Assembly: GCF_035582795.1 (NCBI RefSeq)
Contig: NC_134365.1
Coordinates: 76,799,635-76,863,634 of the forward strand
Reading direction: 5' to 3'
DNA length: 64,000 nucleotides
Origin: Mycteria americana
Taxonomy: Eukaryota; Chordata; Aves; Ciconiiformes; Ciconiidae
Notes under the pieces: model-generated
What the model was told of the DNA's origin: nothing
Seen by the model: the letters and a program-made list of their open reading frames with translations, nothing else
Database searches by the model: none
Made by a program: the position numbers and the translations under genes
Shown here: in pieces, positions 47,601 through 60,380 of the stretch
How the letters are laid out: each line of letters starts with the position of its first letter
Position numbering within the stretch: the first letter of the stretch is position 1

Positions 47601-50600
47601 GGGTCTGAGTCTCCACCACACACCAGCTGTCCCTGCAGTGTGTCAGGATAAAAGGAGCAGGGAAGGACTAGGGCCCACACTAATTCAACAGGAGTTTAAT
47701 GAGGCAGGTGTGTCCCCTTGCCACTGGGGATAGATGCACAAGGATGACCAAAGCTGCAGTGTGCTTTGGACATTAGACTAAAGTACAAAATCTGTATTTT
47801 TAAAGAGTTTCCTGTCTGATGCTGATTTCCCCCTCCCCCCCCCAGTCAGTGAGGTGCCACCAGCTTGCAGACAGCACAATAATACTCCAAAAACAATGAA
47901 ACAATTTAATCATTTTTTTTAAACTTGCATGCCTTAATATTGCAAATGATTGAGATATACAATAAATAAACTTTGTGAAATGGTAATAAGTTGGGAAAGA
48001 AAAAAAAGCCTGATTGATTGAAAGGTTGAGAGAGCCAGAATATGTCAACAACATGCTTTCATTACTCTTTGTATTAGTGCTTCTATCACTGCTACAGCTT
48101 TCAGAAAACTAGCTCTGTAACTGTCTCTGTTTGGAGGTAGAAAAAGTAGTCTAGGCTGACTCACAGGTGTCTGGAAAGGCCAGAATACTTGCCTCTTTGC
48201 ATGTTTCATCACGGTATTTTCAAGAAATTATTGTAGAATGATGTCACCCAAGGAAAATATCATCCCACAAGAACTGCTCACAAGTTTGCCTTTATTAAGA
48301 AGGTTGAATAGTTCAGTCTGTGTTAATGGTTAAGCTGACCAGACATTTCTCACTAATCACAACATTTTCATTAATGTCTTTTTGGAGAGGCAGTGGGACA
48401 GGGGTTTTGCAGACCTATGTCATTCCCAAGTCTTCTGTGTTTACTTATCACATAGGTCTGTAGATACCTACTTTGGCATATTGATGTTAAAAATAGCTTC
48501 AGGTGCTGAGCAGGGAGATGAATAATCACATTTGAAAGACTTCAGGGAGTTCTCGGATTCACTCCACAGGCACAGACATTCAGGTAGATACAATTCTTCT
48601 TAAGGGTAGGCTGGCTTGACCTAAATACTCATGTAACAGACTTTAACCAGGCAGCCCCTAGAAACAGCTAGCTAGATTTGGTAGCTAATTAAAATAAATA
48701 AACAGAGAACAGTTAATAGAAAACAAAAGGTGAACATTGTGTGCAATGTCTCATTATTGAGTACTAAGGTCACCATATCATCCTTTAAAAACTTCTCTCC
48801 ACCTAAGGCTGATCGTATGCCACCTAAGAACCAGGGTGGGTGTCTATACAGAGGAGAATCTGGTTCCCTCTACTTCTGGTCACTAAATTATGTGCTGGGG
48901 CTGTATCCTGATGGGTTAAGGCTATTTACAGACTCATGAGAAATACAGGCTCAAATATTTCTAAATGGTTTCCAACCACTCTGAAAAAGAAAATTATTAT
49001 TCTAAACTGTAGTATGTAATTAGAGCAAAATTATTCTGAGTGTCAGAAGATGGGAGACAGAAAGAGGGAGAAGAGGAACTCACTGATAGATGACAAGCAT
49101 AATAAAATACTGCAGACATCACGCAATTGCTTGTTAACCTACTCTTTCTGCACCTTGTCTCCTTGACCCATCATCCCTTCTACCTTTAAATCGAGTTTAA
49201 GCTAAGGCAGCTGGATTCACCACCTTGATCTCTCGGCAGACAGACCCATGAATGCTCGCCCTCAACCCAGCCTTTCCTGCATCCAGTCTGCAAAGCTTTT
49301 CTTTACATTCAATTTTTGTCTGGCTTCTATATATTTCTACCAGTCTGTGGGTGTCTGACAGGTACTGTCTGTGTCTGCCATCTCCAGTGGCACCCTCACC
49401 CTGGTCACCTCCCTGTGCTCCCTCAAAGGCTCTCTGGCCTCAAGGACCTGGTACAGCTGTCCTCCCGAAACCCATCAGCCTCACAGCTGGCTCTGCTGCT
49501 TAGAACCCCTTCATGCTGCTATATAAGCAGTACTTTCTCCAGAAAAAAACTGAGCTGCTGTCTGAGGAGACAGAATCTGTAATCAGGAGCTTCCAGAGGA
49601 GATCAGAAACATGTTAGCCATGGGCTTTATCACACCTATTGTCAAGGTTTGGGGAAGGGGATTCTTTGCCAAAGGGATTTGGAGAAAGAAAGAAAAAAGT
49701 AAGTAAATAATTTTGATCTTCATCCATCTCCCCACACCCTTCCTAATTTTTTTTCCTCCCTTATAAATATTTATTTTTGCTTGTGAAGGTCCAAGTTTCT
49801 GTGAGCTTATAGCTCCCTCCCAGCCAGGTCAGATTGCTGTGTGCGCAGTGGATTATGGGGTGACGGTGATTTAAAACTGCTCTAAAATATGCTTGTGAAG
49901 CCTGCTCCCCCTGTGATTTTAGGCACAGTATTTTCCAGGTGGCATTGCTGGTCTCCTTAAATGGCAGGCAAGCAGCTTGCTGAACTTTTTAAAGTACCTC
50001 TGGCTTTTTCATGATATAAAAATAAGCCTGCCTTGACCTATTTTGAACTCATTTCTTAGGAACACAATCTCAGTTGATGTTAGAGGTTTCCAAAACCTTT
50101 CAGGAAGCATTTTAAGTACAATGCATTAAACTTAGCCTTCTTTATGGCCCTGATTCAGCACTTATGTATGGGCACAACCTGATGTGTTAGTGCAATACCA
50201 TTTGCTCCAAGTTACGCATGTTCTGAACTGCCTCTGCTGGGAAGCAGTGGATCAGCCTTCTCATCATGCTCCCTGTCTGCCCCCGGACTTCCTGGATAAA
50301 TTAATTATCCAAGCAAGTGATTAAATCAATCGAATCAAAGCTACAGACTTCTTTAGATAATGCTAGTGTCAGCTGGAGCTGTTGTAGCCAGCTCCTTTTA
50401 TTGGCCCATGCATGCTATGCAGTAAAACACTTAGCAGTGACACAAGCTTGAACCAAAATGCCAGACCCTAGCATCCCCAAACACCAGGGAAGGCTGGATC
50501 CAAGCCTGCCTTTAATGCACTCATTTTCTCCTCAGCATTGACTGAACCCCTTCATTGCTCTGCTGGAGAAACTCCTCTGCTGGAGGGGCAGAGAAAGCCG

Positions 50601-53600
50601 TAGCAACAGCACTATAGAAACGTAGGTGGTTCCTGGCCCCCCTGAAGGAAGCTGCTGTGTTGTTGTCACCACTGGCCTAAGGCTGTTGGCCATTTCCATA
50701 ATCCAGCATTTCTGTACCTGAATCAGGAATGGGCAAGCCTGAATGTAACTGGTCACGTGCTCTCTAGATTCCCGAGTGACACATTTCTGCACACAGTAAA
50801 AGCTCTTCTTGTCAAGTATTACACACCGTTATTACTGGATTTGATCCATAAAGCAATAGGCAAGTCAGGGTTGAAACTTGAAGTAATGCATGAAGTAGTA
50901 AGTTAACTCCTAAGCATGTTTTTCAGCTTTATCCCTAAATATCCAAATCCCCTCCTATAGCTCTGTGCATATAAATATACACAATATAAATATACAGACC
51001 CCCCCCCCCACATGCAACGTTTGTCTATGAATACAAATTTGAGGTTGTATTTAACATTTTCATATTATTCTATGTGCTACTGAAAGATAAAATATTACAA
51101 GATACCCAAGGAAATTATAATGATGAAGGATCATCTTACTGTCCTACCCCTTGTGTTCTCACAATTATGACAAATTTCTCTAGGCTGTGCCAGCAAAGGA
51201 CAGAATAAGTGAGGACCACTTATCACTGAGGCTTCACTGATTGTCATTTCATCTCCCTCCCACCCCTCCTCTATCTCTTCTCTTGGATCCTCCTCTTCTT
51301 GTGGTTTTTTTCCCCCTTCCCACTTGTCTCCTCACAGGATATGAGTAACTGCCACTGAAGTCAAACTGAGTTACTCACTTCCTCCATCGGGGAACTCAGA
51401 TCCCTAAAGTGTATATTCTGCAGAATCACACAAACATTTGCATGCCTGCTCCGGAGTGGGAATGAGCTCCGAGAGAACAGCTTTGTAAGGTTCCTAGCAC
51501 TTCATGAGTTGAATCTGGTGGGAAAAAACACGAAACGCTGTTTCCTGAAGTATTTTTGTGTCTGGAGAATGAACAGTCATACCTTTAAAAACCGATGTTG
51601 TTATATAAATTATGTGGTTTTGTGGAAAAAGCACTATAATCTTGCATTTACTTTGAGGTTTCTTATCAGTTCTTGTTCTACCTATATTGCTTTGTCTAGG
51701 AAATTGTTCAGCTACTTTCTAAAATAAAGAATTACACTGGAGCTCAACGGGCACAAAGTTTTGTATTTACAAAAAATGTATTATCAGATTTAGAAATATT
51801 GTCAAATCAGATTGTCAGATCTGAATAGTCCTACTTGTCCATGGTCTTCAGAGCTTGTTAGGAACCCCCCTAAGTACTCATCTGAACTTGAATCTCTGTT
51901 GTATCTATACAGAGAAGACCCTAAAACCCAGCTAGAGTGAACTTTGCACTTCAAGCAGACTGACTGCATCTTTACATATTTACTCACAACTTCCTCTTGA
52001 CTTATGAACTTCTCTGAACCATGGCCTTACAACCCCTTCTGAAACACACCATAGAGCTGATACGAAGTTAACAGCTAGTGCTTACTGTTAGTCCTGCTGT
52101 GTCTCCAGGGAGCAGACTGGAAATCTGGCTGATGATCAAGATAGGAGCTGTTTGAAGATAACGCTGCCTCATGCTTGCATGTGCTTGTGGTAGGACTTCA
52201 AATAACTCTTTTAACTCCAGGCCTTGGATGAAGAGTAGAGTTGAGAAAGACAACCTCTCAAGATGGTTTCCTTACATGGAAAACTCCCATTTGGCTGACC
52301 CTGCAGGCAATAAAACTCTTAAGCCTGTAGTAGCACTTGTGGTTATGTTTTCAAAGCTAAACTAGGCACCATGAAAAAACGCAGGCACAACAATTGTAGA
52401 AAACATCCACTCTTAGTTTCACTGGATCATATGCTGAACTGCAAGGACAGAACAGACACCTTTCAGTCCTACAGAAAAACGGGGTTTTCTGCTGGGCTGC
52501 AGGGTACAGTTCTCCACTCCTGAAGCTAAGCTTACTGCCTTCAGCCTAGCAAATTTTACTTCATAATACCTTTCTCCCTGTCCATCTTTTTAAGATTTCC
52601 TTTTCTTTCCCTGCTTCTGCAGCGTTTGCTGTTCAGAATATTTTGAGTATCTGAATGTGAGTGACTGTTGAGAGACCTCTGAACAAAAACCTGAACTTTA
52701 ACACCACTGTGAGTGGAGTCAAAGCAAGTGATGACTTTGAGTATGAGGGCTCAGACACAAAGAAGGATGCTGCCTCTATCCCTCCACAGAGCCGTAAGAA
52801 AACCAGTACAATGATTTGTGGGCTGAGGGGGAAGAAGAACGAGTACAAAAGCTATTTCACAGAAATACATGTGATTTGACATTCAGATAAGACCTCTATC
52901 TGCACTTGTTGAAGCCAGAGGTCAACCCCAGTAACTGCAATGTGCAGGATAAGAGGCTAGAAAGGAAACAGAAGTTTTCAGTATAAGAGTAACTTAAAAG
53001 TGCAGTGTATGGACATTTTACACATACAACACAAAAGATTTCTCTTTTATTCCTGGCTTCACAGAAAAGATGAGATAATGATAGAGCTGTCAGAAACTCC
53101 AGGTGTTTGTAAGAGTTTTTGTGCTCCAGGAGGACACAAAATTTGCTCCCCTGGAGAAAATCCTCAGGATTCCCACAAATCCAGCTGGAGTTAATTAAGC
53201 CTTATGGAAAGAAAGTACAGAAAGGCTGTGCCCACCGGTCACCTCCAGGTTCCAGCAGAGATGCCAAGAAGTTGTCTGGGGCATTTCACTAACATCGCAG
53301 AGCAATATCTGAAAATGCTGCTCTCATCAGGCTTGATTTCTGCCAAAGGAGGAAAGTCTCCTTATGGAGCCTCCTATACAGAGTCTTTTTTTTCTGTCGT
53401 CTATTCACTTGCTCACTTGTGCAGCTTAGAGTGCTTCACCCTTCAAAATAGCATCCTCTTTTAGGGAATGCTGTCAGGCTCTCAAAATCTCTGCCATAAG
53501 TACTGCTAGAACTGGCTCCAACCTTTGCCTCGTCCTGCCCAACGGAAGAGCTGCCAGATCAGAGCTGAGAAGCACTTGCAGCGCAACACAGAAGAAGGTT

Positions 53601-56600
53601 TTCACATCTCTTCCCTTTCCTTCAGGGTTAAATCCCAGCCTCAAGGAAGTCAAAGGCTAAAGTACCATCAGTCCTCCCCAAGTGTATCTTGCCAGGACCT
53701 TTTATAATGGACCTACAGTGATGATCACTATTTGCCTCAAAGAAAAGGCTCCTTAACAAACCTTTTTGTCTTCCTTTTTAGAGATTAATCATACTAATTC
53801 TTTTCCGGGTATGAAATCATATTAAAAACAAAAATCTTGGAAATGTCATTGCAGGCCTTTTTTTTTTCCTGTGGGAGGAAGGAGAGCCACCTCGTTGGCA
53901 AACTCTGATTGTTTTTTCCCTCCTAAAAACATTTTTTCTTTGCCTTAGTTTTTGCTATGTTTCAAACCTTTGAAATAAAAACCTCTTCAGTATTATTCAT
54001 AGTCAAAGCACTAAAGACTTTTTTTTGCTCCATAACACTGTTCATTGATTTGTATCTTGAAATGGTTTAAAGTATACCAGACAAGGAGGCTGGGAGGGAC
54101 AAAGGAAGGGGCAGGAAAGAGAATTAAAAGGACCAGAGAGAGATGGGGCACTTTGAGGATCAAAAAATTCCTGAATTCTAATAATTCCATCTCTGCCACA
54201 GGTTAACTAGCTAGACAATACCAGAAGAGAAAGGACTGCTTAATTCAGGGTATGTACTATGGTTTACATTGGGAAAAAAGCAATAACTGAGGACAAACAG
54301 AACGCAAATACTTGGGGAAACATTTGGGAGTAAGGATGTCTATGCTAAAGATGTGATTCCCTAGCTCCTTCAGGGAGAAGCTAGGTATTTCTGATGCTTC
54401 CCAGAAATGTCTCAGTAAAGCCAAAATGTTTGATATTTTATTCTTATTATTTCTGAACAAGAAAGCCTATGGGAAAAATGGATTTTTACCTCTGCTAGGT
54501 TTTCTCTGTCAGAAAGAAGAGTGACTTTATGTGTGCATGTGTGTGTGTATATATAGCCACAAGTCCAATTTGTTTTTAAGCTTGAAGGTCACCATTAAGC
54601 AAAGATCATGGCCACAATATTGAGTTATATTTAGGGACAAAAACACGACAAAGGAACAGGATAGTCTGTATTTTGTCAATGTCTGTGACACTTTTATTAC
54701 CTATTTGTTATTGCTGTGTTATGGGAAAGTCACTGAAGCATACATTATTATTCTCTACTCCATCTTCATTCCACGTGCTTCAAAGCCAGTTAAATGTAAA
54801 ATTTCAGATTAGCTCTGGAAAAGTCTGCACGTGTCTGAAGTGATTTTCCTTCCAGCCCGCCATTTGTCACTGTCCGGGAGATAAAGTGGGGTCAAGCCAC
54901 TACTTGACCTCGTGCTTTTGCTTCTTGGAATCCTTGACTAAGAGAGCCATGCGGGTAAAACCCCATCCAGGTTTTTAAATACTTTCTCTGCTTATCAGTT
55001 ATAAATTCATTTTCATTCTTTTCTTTCACAATCGATATCAAGCTGTGACAAGAGTTACTGGAATTTTCTGAACAAGCATCCACGAACCGATCATTTCCAT
55101 CCAACCCTTCCCCATACTGTGAGCCTTTCCATGCTGGTTCAGCTGGGGCTCTGCATATTTTTAGCCTTGGAGAGAATTAGTTAACAATATGGCTACTATT
55201 GAAGAAGCGTGTTTACTGCTGCCCAGTGAAAGACTCCACTGAAGTCAGGAGAACATCGCCAGAAAGGTAAATGAAACTTTGTACTGGTCTTGTAGGACTG
55301 CGGGAGAGTGCTCACCAGAAGGAAGCACTCTGTATGGCCGTGCTTGCTCCCTTTGCCAACTACTGCATGCTGAAGCTGCCTGGGTCTTGTCATCTACACA
55401 GCTTCTTTCTTCAAGTGAGGAAGAAGATAGTGCATAAGAGTTAGTTAAACGGCAGCAATTACCTCAGCCAGATGTTGCCAAAACAAATGCTGGCTTGCCG
55501 CAGTTTGAGTTCTTTCTCTTTTGACTTTCTGTTTGCTACATTTTTTTATCCAAAGTTGGAGCCAAGAAACCCTGGACATCTCTTCACATCACAGCAGTGC
55601 CACAGGGGATCCTTCCTAGTTTCACGTGGAAACTTATGAGGTTTCGAAGAATGCTTAGAAGTCAAGGGAAATATTCAGCTTGACTTGAATGGTTTTTCAT
55701 TCCATTTGCAACTATGAAATTGAGATTCAGATTTCAGATTTACTGAGCAAAAGAATCCCTGTGCTTCCACCCCTTTGGAGAGGGCACCTGACAGCTCCTC
55801 CTGTGGTGGCAGCTTCATAGGAATGAGGCAAGAATGTTGATACTGACGTTCCCTCACACAGATTTGAAAACACCAGTAAATGGGACTGTTTTGCTGCTGA
55901 AGCAGGTACTTAAGCAAGAGATATCTGTACTTTCAGTTTACGTTTTTGTGTGTCATTTTACCACCTGACTAGCTGCCCTCAAAATTAGCTTGTCCAAATT
56001 AACACTGCACTGGTGTTCACTGTTATGTTTTGCTCTCTTTCCTGCATTTATACAAATACACCCAAAGTCATTGCTACACAAAAGCTCTTCTGGATTAGTC
56101 AGAAATTTTGGGTAAGGTCCCTTCACTGCATCAGAGCAGACTTGTTTGATACAGGTCTCCTGGCACGTTTCCAGATCTGGCACATTTCCAGACAAATCTG
56201 TCACACACGTGATGGGAACTCTGCAAGCTTGGTTTTGGGCTTTTGATCTTGATCCTTCAGGATCTGAAATTTTAGGAAGAAGATTGAGATCAGACATGAT
56301 AGTTTTCTGTTATCTTAATATGGGTCTGCAGGTAAGACTGCATCTTAAGACTTCCTTCTATCATTCGGCAAAGGAGGCAGGAACAGAAGTAGGTTTGGGT
56401 GTGCCATTAGTTGGCCACGTGTTTGTAATACAGATAAATGCACAGTCACTCTTTCTGATAGAAACTGCACCCTTCCCATCACTCCGTAATCTGCTCCCAT
56501 GCTTCAGGGAAACTGTAAAAATACGACAAAGGTCATTTATTTCATTTTGCCTTCTCTGGCTGATAACACACTGAAATGACTATCCTACACCTGCGTTATT

Positions 56601-57529
56601 CCTGCTGCCCTCTGAATTGCAGTTGTACCTGTAAGAAGGGTTTGTGCCTGATTTTCCAGAAAATATCAGCCACTTAACCAATTTGTCCCCTCAAGGAAGC
56701 TTTTCCAGTCCAAACGTTTCAGAGTGATTACAAGACGAGCTCCTATTTCTCTTCCATTTCCTTGTTTGCAGTGCACAAACAGTGGCCTCACACACGCCAG
56801 GACAAACAGACTTCTTAGTCATCTTGCCTACAATTTCTGAGGCATTGACTCAATACCATTTACTAAATGTAGGCTAGCTAGATCCCTTTATCAGAATAAA
56901 AGCCTCAACTCTGGTCTTTAACCTGAGTTCCCCTTTTTAACAAGTATTATAGAAAATGCTGCTTATGTAGGAGGACTACTCCAATTCCCTTTTTCCCCTG
57001 GAAGCTCTGCTGCGTGAGCTTATTGTGCAGGCTGGAGTTTCAGCATGCGCGAGTGTTGATCCTGGAAGATGTGCACATTGCCACACTTTCGTCAGCAATG
57101 ACAACGTGTTGCTTGCCTCCACTCCCTCACCTGACACACGCAGCACAGACTGCTGAGAGTGCAGCCTCTCTTCTTGGCTCAAACGGCACCAACAAACCAA
57201 CCACCGTGCCGAGCAGCAAAGCACCCGTGTGGAAGGAAATCCCAGGCCGAAGGGAGATGGGTGCACTGCCAGCCACCCCGGCACTGCGATTGCACTGCTC
57301 TGCCACCCTGAGGGAGATCACAGAGGCTGTAAAGGCTAGAAATTTGGTGGAGCCTTCAGTTATCCCCATGTACCTTGGGCTAAGATCAGAGTGGGATGTA
57401 ATACTGAGGCCAAATTTTTAGATACTTCCATTTCATGGAGGACCTCATAAGACAAGACGCAGCCCTTGACTTGGACCTGAGCAGTATGCAGTATTTATAG
57501 AGGCCAAATATCCATTACAGATATGCTCA
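41641..57529. other. Long gene-free stretch
   Basis: About 15.9 kb without a recognisable exon, RNA gene or clear mobile element. Homopolymers occur at 45429-45449 (21 T) and 51001-51010 (C run). A (TG)n/(TA)n microsatellite lies at about 54530-54556. A faint match to an old amniote repeat (ccctgattcagcacttatg) is near 50150. Open frames of 80-140 codons, such as 52661-52879, 56146-56574 and 57014-57421, have no recognised family. Several parts look like conserved regulatory DNA and are listed under findings. Confidence 0.5.
45429..45480. repeat. Poly-T run followed by a small inverted repeat
   Basis: Twenty-one T (45429-45449) lie next to acccagct (45451-45458) and its reverse complement agctgggt (45473-45480), 14 nt apart. 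A retroposed tail in reverse orientation is possible, but no matching element body was seen. Confidence 0.6.
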
Positions 57530-58030
57530 GCTTCAGAAAGGGGAACTGTATAAAAATGAGGAAGCGTTTTAAAAGGAATTTAAAGGGGCAGCTATGAGAA
57601 TTAAGTTCCTACAAGCTGGATGGAGGTTGCTGAGGGATGCCACATTGGTAGCGCAGTGCCAGTACATACCATCTTTTCAGGAAGGCTTGAAGAAAGGGCA
57701 AAAGGTAGCCAGCTTTGTTAGGTAGCAGAGCAAGGAAAAGCATTTGAAAGAAGTTCAAAAAGCTGAAGGCATGTCCAAAGGGAGAAAATAGAAAGGATCG
57801 TAAACTCTGGCAGATTAAAGGTAAAAATGCAATAAGGGTGGCCAAAAAGAAGGACTTTGAAGAACAAATCACAAAATTATCCAAACTAATGATAATTATT
57901 TTTTTTTAAATACATCAAGAGCAGAAAACTTGCCAGAGAGCCTGCAGGAGCAGCTAAGGACTGGGGTGCCAGAGGTGTTACCTGCAAAGGCACTTTGCAG
58001 AAGAAGCAAACCTTAGGGAATTTCCCATCT
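57530..58030 (+). mobile_element. Old CR1 LINE interior fragment (ORF2 linker region)
   Basis: Degenerate sequence resembling the part of CR1 ORF2 between the endonuclease and reverse transcriptase domains. Words such as aaactctggcagattaaagg, gaagaacaaatcacaaaa and tacatcaagagcagaaaact followed by gccagagag recall the CR1 consensus. The frame is broken. The reverse transcriptase core that should follow is missing. Boundaries are approximate and identification is from memory of CR1, without alignment. Confidence 0.65.
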
Positions 58031-58074
58031 TGAAACTCATATTACATCCAAACAGACCTACAACTACAACTACT

Positions 58075-58842
58075 ACCTCCAAGTGCAAGGTCCGGCACCT
58101 GGATCGGGGCAACCCCCAGTATCAATACAGGCTGGGGAATGAAGGGATTGAGAGCAGCCCCACCAAGAAGGACTCGGGGATACTGGTGGATGAAAAGCTG
58201 GACATGAGCCAGCAATGTACGCTCACAGCCCAGAAGGCCAACCGTATCCTGGGCTGCATCAAAAGAAGCATGGCCAGCAGGTCGAGGGAGGTGATTCTGC
58301 CCCTCTGCTCTGCTCTGGTGAGACCCCACCTGCAGTACTGTGTCCAGCTGTGGAGCCCTCAGCACAGGAAAGACATGGACCTGTTGGAGTGGGTCCAGAG
58401 GAGGGCCATGAAAATGATCTGAGAGCTGGAGCACCTCTCCTACAAGGACAGGCTGAGAGAGGTGGGGTTGTTCAGCCTGGGGAAGAGAAGGCTGCGGGGA
58501 CACCTTATTGCGGCCTTTCAGTACTTAAAGGGGGCTTATAAGAAAGATGGGGACAAACCTTTTAGTAGGGCCTGTTGTGATAGGACAAGCGGTTTTAAAC
58601 TAAAAGAGGGTAGATTCAGGCTAGATGTAAGGAAGACAATTTTTTCAATGAGGGTGGTGAAACACTGGAACAGGTTGCCCAGAGAGGTGGTAGATGCCCC
58701 ACCCCTGGAAACATTCAAGGTCAGGTTGGACGGGGCTCTGAGCAACCTGATCTAGTTGAAGATGTCCCTGCTTATTGCAGGGGGGTTGGACTAGATGACC
58801 TTTAAAGGTCCCTTCCAACCCAGACTATTCTGTGATTCTACT
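58075..58842 (+). mobile_element. CR1 LINE 3' end, younger copy
   Basis: A 5'-truncated CR1 closely resembling the common avian CR1 3' consensus. It has the C-terminal part of ORF2 in one frame (58030-58755) interrupted by a single TGA at 58420-58422, then the 3' UTR with gggggttggactagatgacc and ttccaacccagactattctg, and terminates near the short repeat gattctac. Protein signatures are [40 protein letters not shown] and the ORF end DGALSNLI. It lies directly after an older CR1 interior piece; the 45 bp between may be the insertion junction. Confidence 0.95.
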
Positions 58843-60059
58843 TTTTGCAATGAAACTTTATTTCAGTAACCAAATTCTCCCTCTTTTTGACAAGCCAGTC
58901 TCCTTCTTGCAAATGCCCCCACCCCCATTATATTACCTGGTCTAATAAACTTGAGTACTCTGATGAGGGGTTGTGCTACAATAAAAATTTCCTCCTAGGG
59001 CAGTACTAATCTAATTACTGGCACGTACAAGTGGCTGGCAACAGATCTACAGACAGCATTTGAACCTGGGCCAGGACGCAGTCCCTTTTGCACCTGCCGT
59101 CTGCAACATGGACATGGTGTTGCAGAGAGGACCTCAGGCTGGAGGGAGACATCTCGGGTCCTTGTGAGGAAGGGCTGGAGGCCACAGTTGCCTGTGGTAC
59201 ATTTAAACACTGTAATAGCTGGCCCACATTGTATCATCTCTGTTTTTCTTCCTACTTTGTAGATTATTCAGGGCACTGCTCAAAGGTAGCCGAGGCCCCT
59301 GTGCAGCAGTTATTCCTACTGTGAAGAGGGGCTAAGGGGAAATGTATTTTTATAATTCTGGTCAGAGCATAGCCCCAGGGACACCGATGGTGAGGAGTGC
59401 AAAGGTGTGCCATGTTCATCCCCCAACGACTTGAGCAGCTATCAGGGCCCTCCAGGCACTTTGCATTTTGAGTGGCATAACACTTCAATATGCCTCTCAG
59501 AGTTTGCTCGCCCCCAAAACAGCAGGCCTAATATTAAATACTTACTCAGGTTGCTTCAAAGGTGTAGTTAGAAATAAGAAATGACCCTTTGAGTTGTGTT
59601 ACAGCTATATCTGTGACTGTATCCATCCCCCATAGGCTTTTAAATGTTTACTTCTTCACTGAAATATGAGATTAATATTATGCTACTTATCTCTTCTCCT
59701 ACAGCAACAGGTAAACTTTCAAAATGTCAGTGACATACATACATATGGAGTAATTACTATCTATCCTTAAATCCTGCTGTCAGAAAATAATGCATACTTT
59801 ACAAAAATGTCATTTTTCTAAAAATACCTTAAGAGGTCCTCATCATTTTTGTGCCAGAAATAAATAGAAAAAAGACCCCTATGAGTGGTCCGTTACTCAT
59901 TTTCAAGAGCCTGTGGAAAACCGACATCCTTCCTTATTTATCTTTGGGAAGGAACAATTTCATCAGGTACTACAGGAGAAAATACAGTGCCCATTATGCA
60001 AGGGATTTTCTATTTAAAATAATTGAGTACTTAAAATTCACTCTCTTGCTCATTCAATA
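58843..60059. other. Intergenic, no recognised gene
   Basis: 1.2 kb of unique-looking sequence. The overlapping frames on both strands at 58995-59324 do not resemble a known family. Confidence 0.55.
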
Positions 60060-60380
60060 AAGCATTCAGCATTCTAAAGCTGGAAAAGGCCATTAGTATC
60101 ATTTTATCTGACCCTCTCTATACCAGAGGCAACTAAACTTCATCCAATTTCCTTAAATAATGCATTTTTTGGTTAAAGCCTATATTTTCAGAAAAGGATC
60201 TAGTCTTGATTTAAAAACTTCTAGAATAGAATTTGCTGTGTCCCTTGTTAGTCTGTTCCAATGCATAATCATACTCAAAGACATATATTTTATTTTTTCT
60301 GGCTTTACGTACTAGCCAGTTGGTTTCATTTATGCCTTCCTCTATCAAAGGGAAGCATGAGCTCATCCTTCCGTTATATA
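60060..60380 (-). mobile_element. Old CR1-type LINE 3' fragment, reverse orientation
   Basis: On the + strand the words gctggaaaaggccattag, ggatctagtcttgatttaaa and gtctgttccaatgcataat match the reverse complement of the 3' end of ancient CR1/L3-type elements (the usual pattern being tccagtcttgatttgaaaac and ttgttccaatggttaat). It is heavily diverged and its limits are approximate. Confidence 0.65.

Noticed and set aside
50140-50215. Faint match to an old amniote repeat (ccctgattcagcacttatg)
   Set aside because: Only one short word fits; too little to call an element without a library search.
57014-57421. 135-codon + strand open frame upstream of the old CR1
   Set aside because: No recognised domain; overlapping - strand frames are of similar length; may be repeat-derived.
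58042-58503. 153-codon - strand open frame
   Set aside because: It is the antisense of the CR1 ORF2 region; the coding sense is the + strand.
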